Below, one piece after another: positions 42,926 through 53,064 of a DNA stretch of 56,753 bases; within the stretch, counting starts at the first letter, position 1, and each line of letters opens with the position of its first letter. The position numbers were made by a program, and so were the translations under genes. The notes under the pieces are model-generated. The model saw only the letters and a program-made list of their open reading frames with translations, did not search any database and was not told the origin of the DNA. Source of the stretch: Sphingomonas sp. CCH9-E2 (GTDB taxonomy: Bacteria; Pseudomonadota; Alphaproteobacteria; Sphingomonadales; Sphingomonadaceae); contig NZ_LSJM01000132.1 in NCBI RefSeq assembly GCF_001557215.1, positions 1 to 56,753 on the forward strand, in the 5' to 3' direction.

Positions 42926-44518
42926 GTGGCCCACGACCCCCATCAGTGCGACGTGCTTGTCATCGGATCGGGCGCCGCCGGGCTGACCGCCGCGCTCAAT
43001 CTGGCCGAGCGGTTCAAGGTGACCGTGCTGGCCAAGGGCGGGCTGGACGAGGGATCCACCGCCTGGGCGCAGGGCGGGATCGCCGCAGTCCTGGAGCCGG
43101 GCGACACGTTCGAAGCGCATATCGAGGATACGATGATCGCCGGTGCGGGGCTGAACGACCGCGCGACGGTGGAGATGGTGGTCGAGAATGCGCCGGCCGC
43201 GATCCAGCGGCTGGTCGAGCTGGGCGTGCCGTTCAACATGGACGGAAACGCGCTGCATCTGACGCGCGAGGGCGGGCATAGTGCGCGGCGCATCGTGCAT
43301 GTCGATGACGCCACCGGCTGGGCGGTGCAGGTCGCGCTGATTCGCGCGGCGCAGGCGCATCCCAACATCACCCTCGTCCCCGACATGGTCGCGATCGACC
43401 TGGCGACCAGTCGCCATGAGCTGCGCTACTCAGGCGCGGGCAAGGTGTGGGGCGTCTATGCCGTCAACCGCGCGACCGGGCGGGTCGAGCTGTTCACCGC
43501 CAACGCGACGGTGCTGGCGACCGGCGGGGCGGGGCGCACGTACCTGTTCTCGACCGCGCCCAAGGGGGCGACGGGGGACGGGATCGCGATGGCGTGGCGC
43601 GCGGGGTGTCGCATCTCGAACATGGAGATGATGCAGTTCCACCCGACCTGCCTCTATCATCTCGACGTCAAGAATTTCCTGATCACCGAAGCGGTGCGGG
43701 GTGAGGGCGGGCGGCTGATCAATCCGCAGACCGGCAAGCGCTTCATGGCGGATTATGATGCCGAGCGGATGGAGCTGGCGCCGCGCGACGTGGTGGCGCG
43801 CGCGATCGACGCGGAGATCAAGCGCGACGGCCTGGATTACGTCCATCTCGACATCAGCCATATGCCGGAAGACTTCGTGAAGGGGCATTTCCCCAACATT
43901 TACGACAAGCTGATCGGCCTGGGCATCGACATGACCACGGGGCCGATCCCGGTGGTGCCGGCGCAGCATTATACCTGCGGCGGGATCGTCATCGACCTGG
44001 ACGGGCGCACCGACCTGCCCGGGCTGTATGCCGCGGGCGAGTGCAGCGAGAGCGGATTGCATGGCGCGAACCGGCTTGCGAGCAACTCGCTGCTCGAATG
44101 TTTCGTGTTCGGCGAGGCGGCGGCGCGGCATATCGCGGCGAATTGGGACGACCTCCCCCCACCGCCGCCGATCCGGCAGTGGGACGAAAGCCGCGTCACC
44201 GATTCGGACGAAGAGGTGGTGATCAAGCAGAACTGGACCGAAATCCGCCGCTTCATGTGGAACTATGTCGGCATCGTGCGCACGACCAAGCGGCTGGAAC
44301 GCGCGGCGCACCGCATCAAGATGCTGAACGAGGAAGTTGCCGATTATTACGGCCATTTCCGCGTGACGCCCGACCTGATCGAGTTGCGCAACCTGCTCCA
44401 ATCGGCGGAGCTGATCGTGCGATCGGCGCTGCACCGGCGCGAAAGCCGCGGGCTGCATTACACGCTGGATTTCCCGGAAACGGACAAGAATGCGCAGGAC
44501 ACCGTATTGGTCCCGTGA
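42926..44518 (+). CDS. nadB: L-aspartate oxidase
   Basis: NadB oxidises L-aspartate to iminoaspartate, the first step of de novo NAD synthesis. The 530-residue flavoprotein has the FAD motif VLVIGSGAAGLTAAL, the GSTAWAQGGIAA and REGGHSARRIVH substrate segments, ATGGAGRTYLFST, QFHPTCLY and the C-terminal ESRGLHYTLDFPE. The GTG at 42926 is chosen over longer starts because AAGGA lies upstream and it gives the standard N terminus. NadA and NadC are not in the window. Confidence 0.96.
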   Translation: MAHDPHQCDVLVIGSGAAGLTAALNLAERFKVTVLAKGGLDEGSTAWAQGGIAAVLEPGDTFEAHIEDTMIAGAGLNDRATVEMVVENAPAAIQRLVELGVPFNMDGNALHLTREGGHSARRIVHVDDATGWAVQVALIRAAQAHPNITLVPDMVAIDLATSRHELRYSGAGKVWGVYAVNRATGRVELFTANATVLATGGAGRTYLFSTAPKGATGDGIAMAWRAGCRISNMEMMQFHPTCLYHLDVKNFLITEAVRGEGGRLINPQTGKRFMADYDAERMELAPRDVVARAIDAEIKRDGLDYVHLDISHMPEDFVKGHFPNIYDKLIGLGIDMTTGPIPVVPAQHYTCGGIVIDLDGRTDLPGLYAAGECSESGLHGANRLASNSLLECFVFGEAAARHIAANWDDLPPPPPIRQWDESRVTDSDEEVVIKQNWTEIRRFMWNYVGIVRTTKRLERAAHRIKMLNEEVADYYGHFRVTPDLIELRNLLQSAELIVRSALHRRESRGLHYTLDFPETDKNAQDTVLVP

Positions 44519-44593
44519 TTTTTTGGCTGAATCTTCACGCTTTGCCGTCATAATCCGCGCATTCGTCGCAGACGGTACCATTTGCCCTTGGCC

Positions 44594-45745
44594 ATGGTGC
44601 CGCGACGCAGCATGATCGCTTTGGGCAAGGGGCGGACCATCGTGTTGGGGATGCAGGAGTTTACGATTCTTCAGCGGGCAATGACATTGACGGGACTCGC
44701 GCCCGTATTGCTGATCGGCGCGGGCGTGCATCGCGACGACCTGCCCAAGGATCTGACGCCGGCCAGCTATCGCGTATCCATGCCGATCCCGGCGGCGCCC
44801 AAGCCGCTCCCGGTCTTTCCCGCCCCCGCCGCATTGACCACCACGATCGACGCGCTCGCGCGCGATTTCGGCGGAGTGGTCGGCATCTCGGTCCGCAGCC
44901 TCGAATGGGGGTGGCAAGTCGATGCCAATGGCGACCGCCGCATGCCGCAGCAGAGCGTGAGCAAATTATGGGTCGCGATGACCGTGCTCGACGCGCGCGA
45001 CAAGGGGCGGCTGACGCTGGACGATCCGGTCGAGCTGACGCGCGAGCATCTGACGCTGTTCCACCAGCCGATCGCGACGCTGGTCGTGCGCGACGGCGTG
45101 TATCGCACCACGGTGCGCGAGTTGCTGCTGCGCGCGATGCAGCAGAGCGACAATACTGCCAATGACCGATTGCTCAATCTGGTCGGGGGGCCGCAGGCGG
45201 TGCGCGCGTTCATCGCCGATCGCGGTCTTGGCGAAATCCGCTTCGGGCCGGGTGAGCGGTTGTTGCAGGCGGGCACGGCCGGGCTGCGCTGGGACCAGCG
45301 CTATTCGATGGCGGGCGAGTTTCAGCGCGCGCGGGCGGCGTTGCCGCCGACGGTGCGGCGCGCGGCGTTCGACTCCTATGTCGCCGATCCGGTCGACGGC
45401 GCGGCACCCTCGGCCATCGCGCTGGCGCTGGCGCGGTTGAAGGCGGGCGAGCTGCTGTCGGCGTCCTCGACCAATTTCCTGACGACCGTGATGTCGGGGA
45501 CACGCACGGGCAAGGCGCGACTGCGCGCCGCGGTGCCGATGGGCTGGACGCTGGCGCATAAGACCGGCACCGGGCAGGACCTGGGTGGGCGCACGGCGGG
45601 CTTCAACGATATCGGCATCCTGACCGCGCCGGATGGCAAGGCCTATTCGGTTGCGGTGATGATCGGCGATACGCCGCGCCCGGTGCGCGAGCGGCAGGCG
45701 CTGATGCAGGCGGTTGTGGCTTCGGTCGTCGCCAACCACCGCTGA
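44594..45745 (+). CDS. class A beta-lactamase-like serine hydrolase
   Basis: This protein of about 383 residues has the full class A serine motif set. SxxK is SVSK (Ser121, Lys124), SDN is at 185-187 and KTG is at 323-325. At 36 residues past SDN, where Glu166 is expected, the sequence is ERLLQ: the Glu is present but Asn170 is replaced by Gln. The N terminus has a hydrophobic segment (MTLTGLAPVLLIGAG) suited to export, then a Pro/Ala-rich spacer. It could be a true periplasmic beta-lactamase or a related hydrolase. The start is uncertain: ATGs at 44594, 44612 and 44651 are in frame, none with a strong ribosome binding site. Confidence 0.87.
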   Translation: MVPRRSMIALGKGRTIVLGMQEFTILQRAMTLTGLAPVLLIGAGVHRDDLPKDLTPASYRVSMPIPAAPKPLPVFPAPAALTTTIDALARDFGGVVGISVRSLEWGWQVDANGDRRMPQQSVSKLWVAMTVLDARDKGRLTLDDPVELTREHLTLFHQPIATLVVRDGVYRTTVRELLLRAMQQSDNTANDRLLNLVGGPQAVRAFIADRGLGEIRFGPGERLLQAGTAGLRWDQRYSMAGEFQRARAALPPTVRRAAFDSYVADPVDGAAPSAIALALARLKAGELLSASSTNFLTTVMSGTRTGKARLRAAVPMGWTLAHKTGTGQDLGGRTAGFNDIGILTAPDGKAYSVAVMIGDTPRPVRERQALMQAVVASVVANHR

Positions 45746-45796
45746 GATCGAGCTAAAAGAGTTTGTCCGTCCGGCGGCATGGGCTATCCCCGCGCC

Positions 45797-48565
45797 ATGC
45801 CCCATCTCTATCTCGTCGACGGCTCGAGCTTTATCTTTCGCGCCTATCATGTGCTGCCCAAGCTGACCAACAAACATGGTGAGCCGGCAGGCGCGGTCTA
45901 TGGCTATGTCTCGATGCTGTGGAAGCTGGCGAGCGAGCTGCACAAGGCCGAGGGGCCGACGCATCTGGCGGTGATCCTCGACAAGAGCGAGCAGACGTTC
46001 CGCAACGAACTCTACGATCAGTATAAGGCGCATCGTCCGCCCGCCCCGGAAGACCTGCGCCCGCAATTCCCGATGATCCGCGACGCGACGCGCGCCTTCA
46101 GCCTGCCGTGCATCGAGGAGCTGGGCTGGGAGGCGGACGATCTGATCGCGAGCTATTCCAAGGCGGCGCTGGCGCAGGGGTGGCAGGTGACGATCGTCAG
46201 TTCCGACAAGGATCTGATGCAGTTGCTGACCGAGCCGGGCATCGACATGCTCGACACGATGAAGGACCGGCGCATGGGGCCGGAGGCGGTGGTCGAGAAG
46301 TTCGGGGTGGGGCCAGACAAATTGGGCGAGGTGCTGGCGCTGATGGGCGACAGCGTCGACAATGTGCCGGGCGTGCCGGGGGTGGGGCCGAAGACCGCGG
46401 CCAAGCTGATCCTGGAGCATGGCGATGTCGAGGCGGTGCTGGCCGCCGCACCGACGATGAAGCCGGGCAAGCTGCGCGACAATCTGATCGAACATGCCGA
46501 TATGGCGCGGCTGTCGCGCAAGCTGGTCGCGCTGGCCGAGGATGTGCCGCTGCCCGAACCGCTCGATGCCTTCGTCCTCGACGGGATCCCCGACGCGCCG
46601 CTGCGCGCGTTCCTCGAGCATCACGGGTTCAAGACCTTGCTCGCGCGGTTGGGCAGCGAGGCGAGTTCGGTCGCCGATGCGCCGGTCGAGACGCATGAGG
46701 TGCCGGGGCTGGAGCCCGATCCGCCGTGCAATCATGATGGCTATGAAACGGTGGTGGACGAGGCGGCGCTGGACCGCTGGATCACCGTCGCGCGGCATCA
46801 GGGCTGGGTCGCGATCGACACCGAGACGACCGGCACGGATGCGACGCGGGCCGAGCTGGTCGGGGTCAGCATGGCGCTGCACCCCAATCTCGCCTGCTAC
46901 ATCCCGGTTGGCCATGGCGGGACCGACATGTTCGCCGAGAAGCCGGTGCAGCTCGACCGCGCGACGGTGCTGGCGAAGCTCAAGCCGCTGCTGGAGGATC
47001 CGGCGGTGCTCAAGATCGGGCACAATCTCAAATACGACCTGATCATCCTGGCGCGGCTGGGGATCGATGTCGCGCCGTTCGACGATACGATCGTGATGAG
47101 CTTCGACCTCGATGCCGGGCTGCACGGGCATGGCATGGACGAGCTCGCGGCGACGCATCTCGCGCATAGCTGCATCGCCTATAAGGACGTGACCGGCAGC
47201 GGAAAGAAGCAGATCGGGTTCGCCGAAGTCGATCTGAAGGCCGCGACGCGCTACGCCGCCGAGGATGCCGATGTGACGCTGCGGCTGTGGCGGCGCCTCA
47301 AGCCGCGGCTCGCCTATGAGGGCGCGACGCGCGTTTACGAGATGGTCGACCGGCCGCTGGTGCGCGTGATCGCCGAGATGGAGCTGGCCGGGATTAAGGT
47401 CGATGCCGGGGTGCTGGCGCGGCTGTCGGACGATTTCTCCAAGCAGATCGCCCGGCTGGAGGAAGAGATCCACGCCATCGCCGGGTTCAAGTTCACCATC
47501 GGTAGCCCCAAGCAATTGGGCGACGTGCTGTTCGACAAGATGGGGATCAAGGGCGGGCGCAAGGGCAAGTCGGGCGTCTATTCGACCGACGTCAACGAAT
47601 TGGAGCGGATCGCGGCGGACAAGGATTCGCCGGGACGCGAGATGGTGCTCAAGGTGCTCGACTGGCGCCAGCTGTCGAAGCTCAAATCAACCTATACCGA
47701 CGCGTTGCAGGCGCAGATCAACCCTGCGACCGGGCGGGTGCATACCAGCTATTCGCTGACCGGCGCGCAGACGGGGCGGCTGTCGTCGACCGACCCGAAT
47801 TTGCAGAATATCCCGATCCGCACCGAAGTCGGGCGCCAGATCCGCGACGCATTCGTCGCCGAGCCGGGCAATGTCATCCTGTCGGCCGACTATTCGCAGA
47901 TCGAATTGCGGCTGGCGGCGCATATCGCCGACGTGCCCGCGCTGCGCGAGGCGTTCGAGCAGGGCGAGGACATTCACAACCGCACCGCGATGGAGCTGTT
48001 CGGCGAGGTCAACCGCGACACGCGCGGGCGGGCCAAGACGATCAACTTCGCAATCCTCTACGGCATCAGCCGCTGGGGGCTGGCCGGACGGCTCGACGTC
48101 ACGCCGGACGAGGCGCAGGGGATGATCGACCGCTATTTCCAGAGCTTCCCCGGGATCAGCCGCTACATCGCCGACACGCTGAACGAGGCGAAGGCGCGCG
48201 GCTACACCACGACGCTGTTCGGTCGGAAGACGCACTTTACCCGGATCAACGCGCCCAATCAGAATGAGCGCGCGGGCAGCGAGCGCGCGGCGATCAACGC
48301 GCCGATCCAGGGGACGAGCGCCGATATCATCAAGCGCGCGATGGCGCGGATGGGACCGGCGCTGATCGAGGCGGGACTGCCGAACGTGCGGATGCTGCTG
48401 CAGGTGCATGACGAACTGGTGTTCGAACTGCCCGAAGGTGATGTCGCGGCGGCATCGGCGGTGATCCGCCGCGTGATGGAGACCGCGGCCGAGCCGGCGA
48501 TCACGCTGACCGTGCCGCTGGGCGTCGAGATCGGCACGGGTCCGAGCTGGGGCGCGGCGCATTGA
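45797..48565 (+). CDS. polA: DNA polymerase I
   Basis: This 922-residue enzyme has all three activities. The N-terminal 5'-3' exonuclease is MPHLYLVDGSSFIFRAYH...VSSDKDLMQL. A 3'-5' exonuclease with an intact IDTETTGTD motif lies near residue 345, and LKIGHNLKYDL follows. The family A polymerase has DYSQIELRLAAH, KTINFAILYG and QVHDELVFELP. It removes RNA primers and fills repair gaps. The ATG at 45797 gives the family N terminus; an ATG six codons earlier is possible. It overlaps the antiporter gene as TTGA. Confidence 0.98.
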   Translation: MPHLYLVDGSSFIFRAYHVLPKLTNKHGEPAGAVYGYVSMLWKLASELHKAEGPTHLAVILDKSEQTFRNELYDQYKAHRPPAPEDLRPQFPMIRDATRAFSLPCIEELGWEADDLIASYSKAALAQGWQVTIVSSDKDLMQLLTEPGIDMLDTMKDRRMGPEAVVEKFGVGPDKLGEVLALMGDSVDNVPGVPGVGPKTAAKLILEHGDVEAVLAAAPTMKPGKLRDNLIEHADMARLSRKLVALAEDVPLPEPLDAFVLDGIPDAPLRAFLEHHGFKTLLARLGSEASSVADAPVETHEVPGLEPDPPCNHDGYETVVDEAALDRWITVARHQGWVAIDTETTGTDATRAELVGVSMALHPNLACYIPVGHGGTDMFAEKPVQLDRATVLAKLKPLLEDPAVLKIGHNLKYDLIILARLGIDVAPFDDTIVMSFDLDAGLHGHGMDELAATHLAHSCIAYKDVTGSGKKQIGFAEVDLKAATRYAAEDADVTLRLWRRLKPRLAYEGATRVYEMVDRPLVRVIAEMELAGIKVDAGVLARLSDDFSKQIARLEEEIHAIAGFKFTIGSPKQLGDVLFDKMGIKGGRKGKSGVYSTDVNELERIAADKDSPGREMVLKVLDWRQLSKLKSTYTDALQAQINPATGRVHTSYSLTGAQTGRLSSTDPNLQNIPIRTEVGRQIRDAFVAEPGNVILSADYSQIELRLAAHIADVPALREAFEQGEDIHNRTAMELFGEVNRDTRGRAKTINFAILYGISRWGLAGRLDVTPDEAQGMIDRYFQSFPGISRYIADTLNEAKARGYTTTLFGRKTHFTRINAPNQNERAGSERAAINAPIQGTSADIIKRAMARMGPALIEAGLPNVRMLLQVHDELVFELPEGDVAAASAVIRRVMETAAEPAITLTVPLGVEIGTGPSWGAAH

Positions 48566-49833
48566 CCGCAGCGGGGGCCAGCCTTGCGCCGCTGATCGAC
48601 CTGTATGTCCCGCTGTTGCTGGGAGCGGGCGTGCTGATCCTGATGGTCGCATGGGTCCCGCTGCTGCTGGAAAAGGCGCCCTTGTCGCTGCCGATCCTGT
48701 GCGTCGGGGTCGGCGCGCTGGTGTTTTCGTTCGATCGCTTCGCGCCCTTCGCGCTGCACCCGATCGAGAGCCCGTTTCTGGTCGAGAAGGCGGCGGAGCT
48801 GATCGTCATCGTCTCGCTGATGGGGGCGGGGCTGAAGATCGATCGTGCGCTGAACTGGGCCAACTGGCGGTTGTGCGTGCGCCTGCTCGCGATCGCGATG
48901 CCGCTGACCATCCTGGCCCTGACCTTTGCCGGACAGGCGCTGCTCGGCGTCGGCGTGGCGACCGCGCTGCTGCTCGCCGCGTCGCTTGCCCCGACCGATC
49001 CGGTGCTCGCATCGGATGTGCAGATCGAGGAGCCGGGATCGGCGAGCGACGACGAGGCGCGGTTCGCGCTGACGTCGGAGGCGGGACTGAACGACGCGCT
49101 CGCCTTTCCGTTCGTGCACCTGGCCATCGCCGTCGCGGCGGGCGGCTGGGCGGTCTCCAACCTGGCGTCCTGGGCGCTGGACGCGGTGGTCATCCGCCTC
49201 GCCGTTGGCCTCGCGCTCGGCTGGGCCGGGGGCTGGGCGCTGGGCAAGATCATCTATCGCCTGCCTGCCGACACCAAGTTGTCGCGGACGGGTGATGGTT
49301 TCGTCGCGCTGGGCGCGACGCTGGCAATCTATGCCGTGACCGAGCTGGCGCATGGCTATGGCTTTCTGGCGGTGTTCGTCGCCGGGCTGATGCTGCGCCG
49401 CGCGGCCGGGGGAAGCGATTTCAATGCGCGGATGCATGATTTCGCCGATGAGACCGAACGGCTGCTGATGATGGCGCTGCTGGTCCTGTTCGGCGGCATG
49501 CTGAGCGCAGGCGGATTGTTCGCGATGATCGGCTGGGCCGAGCTTGGCTTCGCGCTGGTCGCGATCTTCATCGTTCGGCCGCTGGCGGGCTGGATCGCGC
49601 TGGCCGGGTGCCGCCTCGCGCCGTTCGAACGGCCGGTGATCGCCTTCTTCGGCATTCGCGGGCTGGGATCGGTCTTTTATTTCGCTTACGGGATCAACCA
49701 TGGCCAGTTCGAGGAGCCTGTGCGCCTGTGGGGGGCGCTGGGCGTGGTGATCCTGATTTCGATTCTGCTGCACGGGACGACCGCGACCCCGGCAATGCGT
49801 CTGCTTGAGCGCGGTCGGGCGCGCGCGGCGTGA
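48562..49833 (+). CDS. cation:proton antiporter (CPA1/NhaP-like)
   Basis: This 423-residue inner-membrane protein has about 12 hydrophobic helices. The CPA1 ion-binding signature is present as LAASLAPTDPVLASDV followed by LTSEAGLNDALAFPFV. The Asp in the second motif is the one expected for ion exchange. Later helices include LHGTTATPAMRLL, the TTxP-like end typical of Na+/H+ or K+/H+ antiporters. Translation starts at a TTG overlapping the polA stop (TTGA); no later start keeps the first helix. The ion is not determinable. It overlaps the flippase gene as GTGA. Confidence 0.92.
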   Translation: MTAAGASLAPLIDLYVPLLLGAGVLILMVAWVPLLLEKAPLSLPILCVGVGALVFSFDRFAPFALHPIESPFLVEKAAELIVIVSLMGAGLKIDRALNWANWRLCVRLLAIAMPLTILALTFAGQALLGVGVATALLLAASLAPTDPVLASDVQIEEPGSASDDEARFALTSEAGLNDALAFPFVHLAIAVAAGGWAVSNLASWALDAVVIRLAVGLALGWAGGWALGKIIYRLPADTKLSRTGDGFVALGATLAIYAVTELAHGYGFLAVFVAGLMLRRAAGGSDFNARMHDFADETERLLMMALLVLFGGMLSAGGLFAMIGWAELGFALVAIFIVRPLAGWIALAGCRLAPFERPVIAFFGIRGLGSVFYFAYGINHGQFEEPVRLWGALGVVILISILLHGTTATPAMRLLERGRARAA

Positions 49834-51332
49834 AGCCGAACGACGATCTGAACGCGCTCGCCAAGGGCGGGCGGACCAATATCTTCGGCTTTTTCCTGCG
49901 GCTGCTCGCGCGGCTGCCGTTCCTGTTCATCGCGGGACGGCTGTATGGCGCGGAGACGGTGGGGCGGTTTGCGCTCGCGGTCGTGGTGGTCGAGCTGGCG
50001 GCGTTGCTCGCCACCCTCGGCCTCAAGCGCGGGCTAGCGCAGGCGCTGGCGTCGACCGACCGGCCGCATGCGCATGTCGTGTGGGACGGGATGGTGGTGG
50101 CGTTCGTCGTCTCGATGCTGGCGAGCGCGGTGCTGTTCATCTACCCGGACCTGATGTTCCCCAATAGCGGGACGACGGGGCTCGACCGCTATCTCGCGGT
50201 GATCGTGTTTGCGATTGCCTGGTCCGATGTCAGCCTCGCTGCGCTGGCCTATCGCCACAATGTGAAGGCGGCGGTGACCGCGCGCGCGATCGTCGAGCCA
50301 TGGACGATCAGCATTGCGGCCTGGGTGCTCTATTATGTCTCGGCGCGCGACGGGCTGATCATCGCCTATGTCCTGTCGATGGCAGCAGCTTTGGTTGCCA
50401 GTCTGATCCCGTTCATCCGCAGCTATGGCCTGCCGCATGGCTGGTCGCCGCGCGTCACCCCGCTGCTCCAGCTGGCCCGGCGCAACATGCCGCTGGCGGG
50501 GGCGGATGCGCTGGAATGGGGGTCGCGCAACATCGACCGCTTCATCTTGGGCCTGCTGTTTCCGCCGGCGATCGTCGGCATCTATTACATGGCGCAACAG
50601 GTCTCCTCGATCCCGCAAAAGCTCAAGACCAGCTTCGATCCGGTGCTGGGGCCGGTGATCGCGCGCAATCTGGCGGCGGGGAACCGCATCGCTATCGCCA
50701 ATCAGGTCAAGCAGGTCGGTTTCTGGATCATCACGCTGCAGGCGGCGCTGCTGCTGATGGGCGGAATCCCGGCGGAAGGGGTGATGGGCGTGGTCGGGCC
50801 GCAATTCGTCGTCGGGGCGATGGCGTTGTGCTTCCTGCTCGCGGCGGAGGTGGCGGCGACGCCCGGCGCGGTGGCGGAGGCGGGGCTGGTCTATATGGCG
50901 CGGCATCGCAATCTGATGGTGTCGATCCTGCTGCTCGGCTTCCAGGCCGCGTTGAGCTTCGCGCTGGTATTCCAGATGCGCGCATTGGGGCTCGGCGTGC
51001 ATGTCCAGGCGGTTGGGCCGGCGGTGGCGCTGGTGCTGACGCTGGCGCTTGGGTCGACGATCAAATGCTGGATGCTGGCGCGGATGACGGGCGCAGCGGT
51101 GTTCAGCCTGCGCCCGGGTTTCGTCGCGGCGATCCTGGTCGCGGGGGCGGTCGGCTGGGCGTTCACGCGGCTACCGCCCGAGCTGGAATGGCTCGAGCTG
51201 TCGGTCGGCGTGCCGGCGATCTTCATCGCCTATTTCGCGGTGATCGGGAAATGGGCGTTCGGCCCGGAGGACCGCGCGCTGTTCAAGAAGATGCCGAAGA
51301 GCGAACCGACGCTGCCGGATGAGAAGGTTTGA
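49830..51332 (+). CDS. polysaccharide/lipid flippase (MATE/Wzx-like)
   Basis: This 500-residue membrane protein has 12-14 hydrophobic segments with the Wzx/RfbX pattern. Its amphipathic N terminus [20 protein letters not shown] leads into helix 1, and [21 protein letters not shown] is typical for the family. [23 protein letters not shown] marks the second half. Such proteins flip undecaprenyl-linked oligosaccharides across the inner membrane. No glycosyltransferases adjoin it, so the carrier is unclear. Start is GTG in a GTGA overlap. A Lys/Glu-rich cytoplasmic tail ends the protein. Confidence 0.85.
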   Translation: MKPNDDLNALAKGGRTNIFGFFLRLLARLPFLFIAGRLYGAETVGRFALAVVVVELAALLATLGLKRGLAQALASTDRPHAHVVWDGMVVAFVVSMLASAVLFIYPDLMFPNSGTTGLDRYLAVIVFAIAWSDVSLAALAYRHNVKAAVTARAIVEPWTISIAAWVLYYVSARDGLIIAYVLSMAAALVASLIPFIRSYGLPHGWSPRVTPLLQLARRNMPLAGADALEWGSRNIDRFILGLLFPPAIVGIYYMAQQVSSIPQKLKTSFDPVLGPVIARNLAAGNRIAIANQVKQVGFWIITLQAALLLMGGIPAEGVMGVVGPQFVVGAMALCFLLAAEVAATPGAVAEAGLVYMARHRNLMVSILLLGFQAALSFALVFQMRALGLGVHVQAVGPAVALVLTLALGSTIKCWMLARMTGAAVFSLRPGFVAAILVAGAVGWAFTRLPPELEWLELSVGVPAIFIAYFAVIGKWAFGPEDRALFKKMPKSEPTLPDEKV

Positions 51333-51339
51333 GGGGCCT

Positions 51340-51421
51340 CCGTTTGCCCTGAACCCGTCGAAGAGCCGGTCGCGAACCACAAAGGCTGCGCATCGCGCTT
51401 CGACACGCTCAGCGCAAACGG
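51340..51421. repeat. sphingomonad-type inverted intergenic repeat
   Basis: CCGTTTGCCCTGAACCCGTC at the left end is mirrored by a GACACGCTCAGCGCAAACGG right end (imperfect reverse complement), with a GTCGAAG/CTTCGAC pair between them. It lies between convergent flippase and purH. The 'CGTTTG..CTGA..CTTCGAC' theme is a widespread dispersed repeat in sphingomonads and other proteobacteria and may act as a bidirectional terminator. Confidence 0.7.
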
Positions 51422-51440
51422 GGTGTTGCGGCCCCTTGGA

Positions 51441-53012
51441 TCAGTGCCGGAAGTGGCGCATCCCGGTGAAGACCATGGCGAGGCCGGCTTCGTCGGCCGC
51501 CGCGATCACTTCATCGTCGCGGATCGATCCGCCGGGCTGGATCACCGCGGTGGCGCCTGCTTCGACCGCCGCGAGCAGACCGTCGGCGAAGGGGAAGAAG
51601 GCATCGGAGGCGACCGCGCTGCCGATCGTGCGCGGCTCGGCCCAGCCGGCCTTGTCGGCGGCGTCCTTGGCTTTCCACGCGGCGATGCGCGCGGATTCGA
51701 GGCGGTTCATCTGGCCCGCGCCGATGCCGGCGGTGCTGCCGCCCTTGGCATAGACGATCGCGTTGGATTTGACGTGCTTGGCAACGGTCCAGGCGAACAG
51801 GCAGTCGGTGAGTTCCTGATCGGTCGGTGCGCGCTTGGTCACGACCTTGAGCGCGTCCTGCGTCACCTGGCCATTGTCGCGCGACTGGAGCAGCGCGCCG
51901 CCTGCGATCGTCTTGAGCATCAGGCCGGGGCGGGCGGGGTTCGGCAGATCGCCGCAGATCAGCAGGCGCAGGTTCTTCTTGGCGGCAAAGATTGCCTTGG
52001 CCTCGTCACTTGCGCCCGGCGCAACCACGACTTCGGTGAAGATGTCGGTGATCGCCTGTGCCGTCTCCGCGTCGAGCGGGCGGTTCAGTGCGATGATGCC
52101 GCCAAATGCGGAGACCGAGTCGCAGGCGAGCGCGGCCTTGTATGCGTCGACGAGGGTGTCGGCGGTCGCGACGCCGCAGGGGTTGGCGTGCTTGACGATG
52201 ACCACGGTCGGGGGGCCGTCGCGGAATTCGCTGACCAGTTCGAGCGCGGCGTCGGCGTCGTTGTAATTATTGTAGCTCAGCTCCTTGCCCTGCAGCTGCT
52301 CGGCCTGGGCGATGCCCGGCGTGGCGGGGCCGGCGGGGAGGTAGAGCGCGGCGGATTGGTGCGGGTTTTCGCCATAGCGCAGTTCCTCGCCGCGCTTGAA
52401 CACCAGGGGCAGCGTTTCGGGGAAACGCTCGCCCTGATCGGCGAAGGCGAACCAGCTGGCGATGGTCGAATCATATTGCGCGGTGAGCGCATAGGCCTTG
52501 GCGGCGAAGCGCTTGCGGTCTTCCAGCGTGGTTTCGCCAGCTGCGACCACGGCATAGTCGGCGGGATCGGTGACGATCGCGACAAAGGCGTGGTTCTTGG
52601 CGGCGGAGCGGACCATCGAGGGGCCGCCGATATCGATATTCTCGATAATCTCGTCGCGACTCGCGCCCTTCGCCACCGTCTGGGCGAAGGGGTAGAGGTT
52701 GACCACGACCAGGTCGATCATGCCGATCGCGTGTTCGCTGGCCGACGCCATATGGTATTCATCGTCGCGCACCGCGAGCAGGCCGCCGTGCACCACCGGG
52801 TGCAGCGTCTTGACGCGGCCGTCCATCATTTCGGGGAAACCGGTGAGGTCGGAGATGTCGCGTACCTCCAGCCCGGCGTCGCGCAGTACCTTTGACGTGC
52901 CGCCGGTCGAGACGAGTTCGACCCCCTTGGCGGCGAGCGCCTGACCGAGTTCGACGATCCCGGTCTTGTCGGAAACCGAGAGGAGGGCGCGGCGGATGGT
53001 GATGCTGGTCAT
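51441..53012 (-). CDS. purH: bifunctional AICAR transformylase/IMP cyclohydrolase
   Basis: PurH carries out the last two steps of IMP synthesis. The 523-residue protein has the N-terminal IMP cyclohydrolase domain ([49 protein letters not shown]). The C-terminal formyltransferase domain carries [42 protein letters not shown] and the ending [20 protein letters not shown]...TGMRHFRH. Length is standard. It is the last gene of the rsmB-rpe-heparinase-purH run; 52 bases separate it from the heparinase gene. Confidence 0.98.
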   Translation of the reverse strand: MTSITIRRALLSVSDKTGIVELGQALAAKGVELVSTGGTSKVLRDAGLEVRDISDLTGFPEMMDGRVKTLHPVVHGGLLAVRDDEYHMASASEHAIGMIDLVVVNLYPFAQTVAKGASRDEIIENIDIGGPSMVRSAAKNHAFVAIVTDPADYAVVAAGETTLEDRKRFAAKAYALTAQYDSTIASWFAFADQGERFPETLPLVFKRGEELRYGENPHQSAALYLPAGPATPGIAQAEQLQGKELSYNNYNDADAALELVSEFRDGPPTVVIVKHANPCGVATADTLVDAYKAALACDSVSAFGGIIALNRPLDAETAQAITDIFTEVVVAPGASDEAKAIFAAKKNLRLLICGDLPNPARPGLMLKTIAGGALLQSRDNGQVTQDALKVVTKRAPTDQELTDCLFAWTVAKHVKSNAIVYAKGGSTAGIGAGQMNRLESARIAAWKAKDAADKAGWAEPRTIGSAVASDAFFPFADGLLAAVEAGATAVIQPGGSIRDDEVIAAADEAGLAMVFTGMRHFRH

Positions 53013-53064
53013 GGCCGGGGCCTCTAGGATGCGGGCCAGTTTATCGCAATGCCGTAGCGACGCT

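Noticed and set aside
44966..47515. 849-codon open frame opposite the beta-lactamase-like and polA genes
   Set aside because: It spans two unrelated real genes and their gap in antisense, has shadow composition (His/Arg/Gln/Asp), and no family resemblance.
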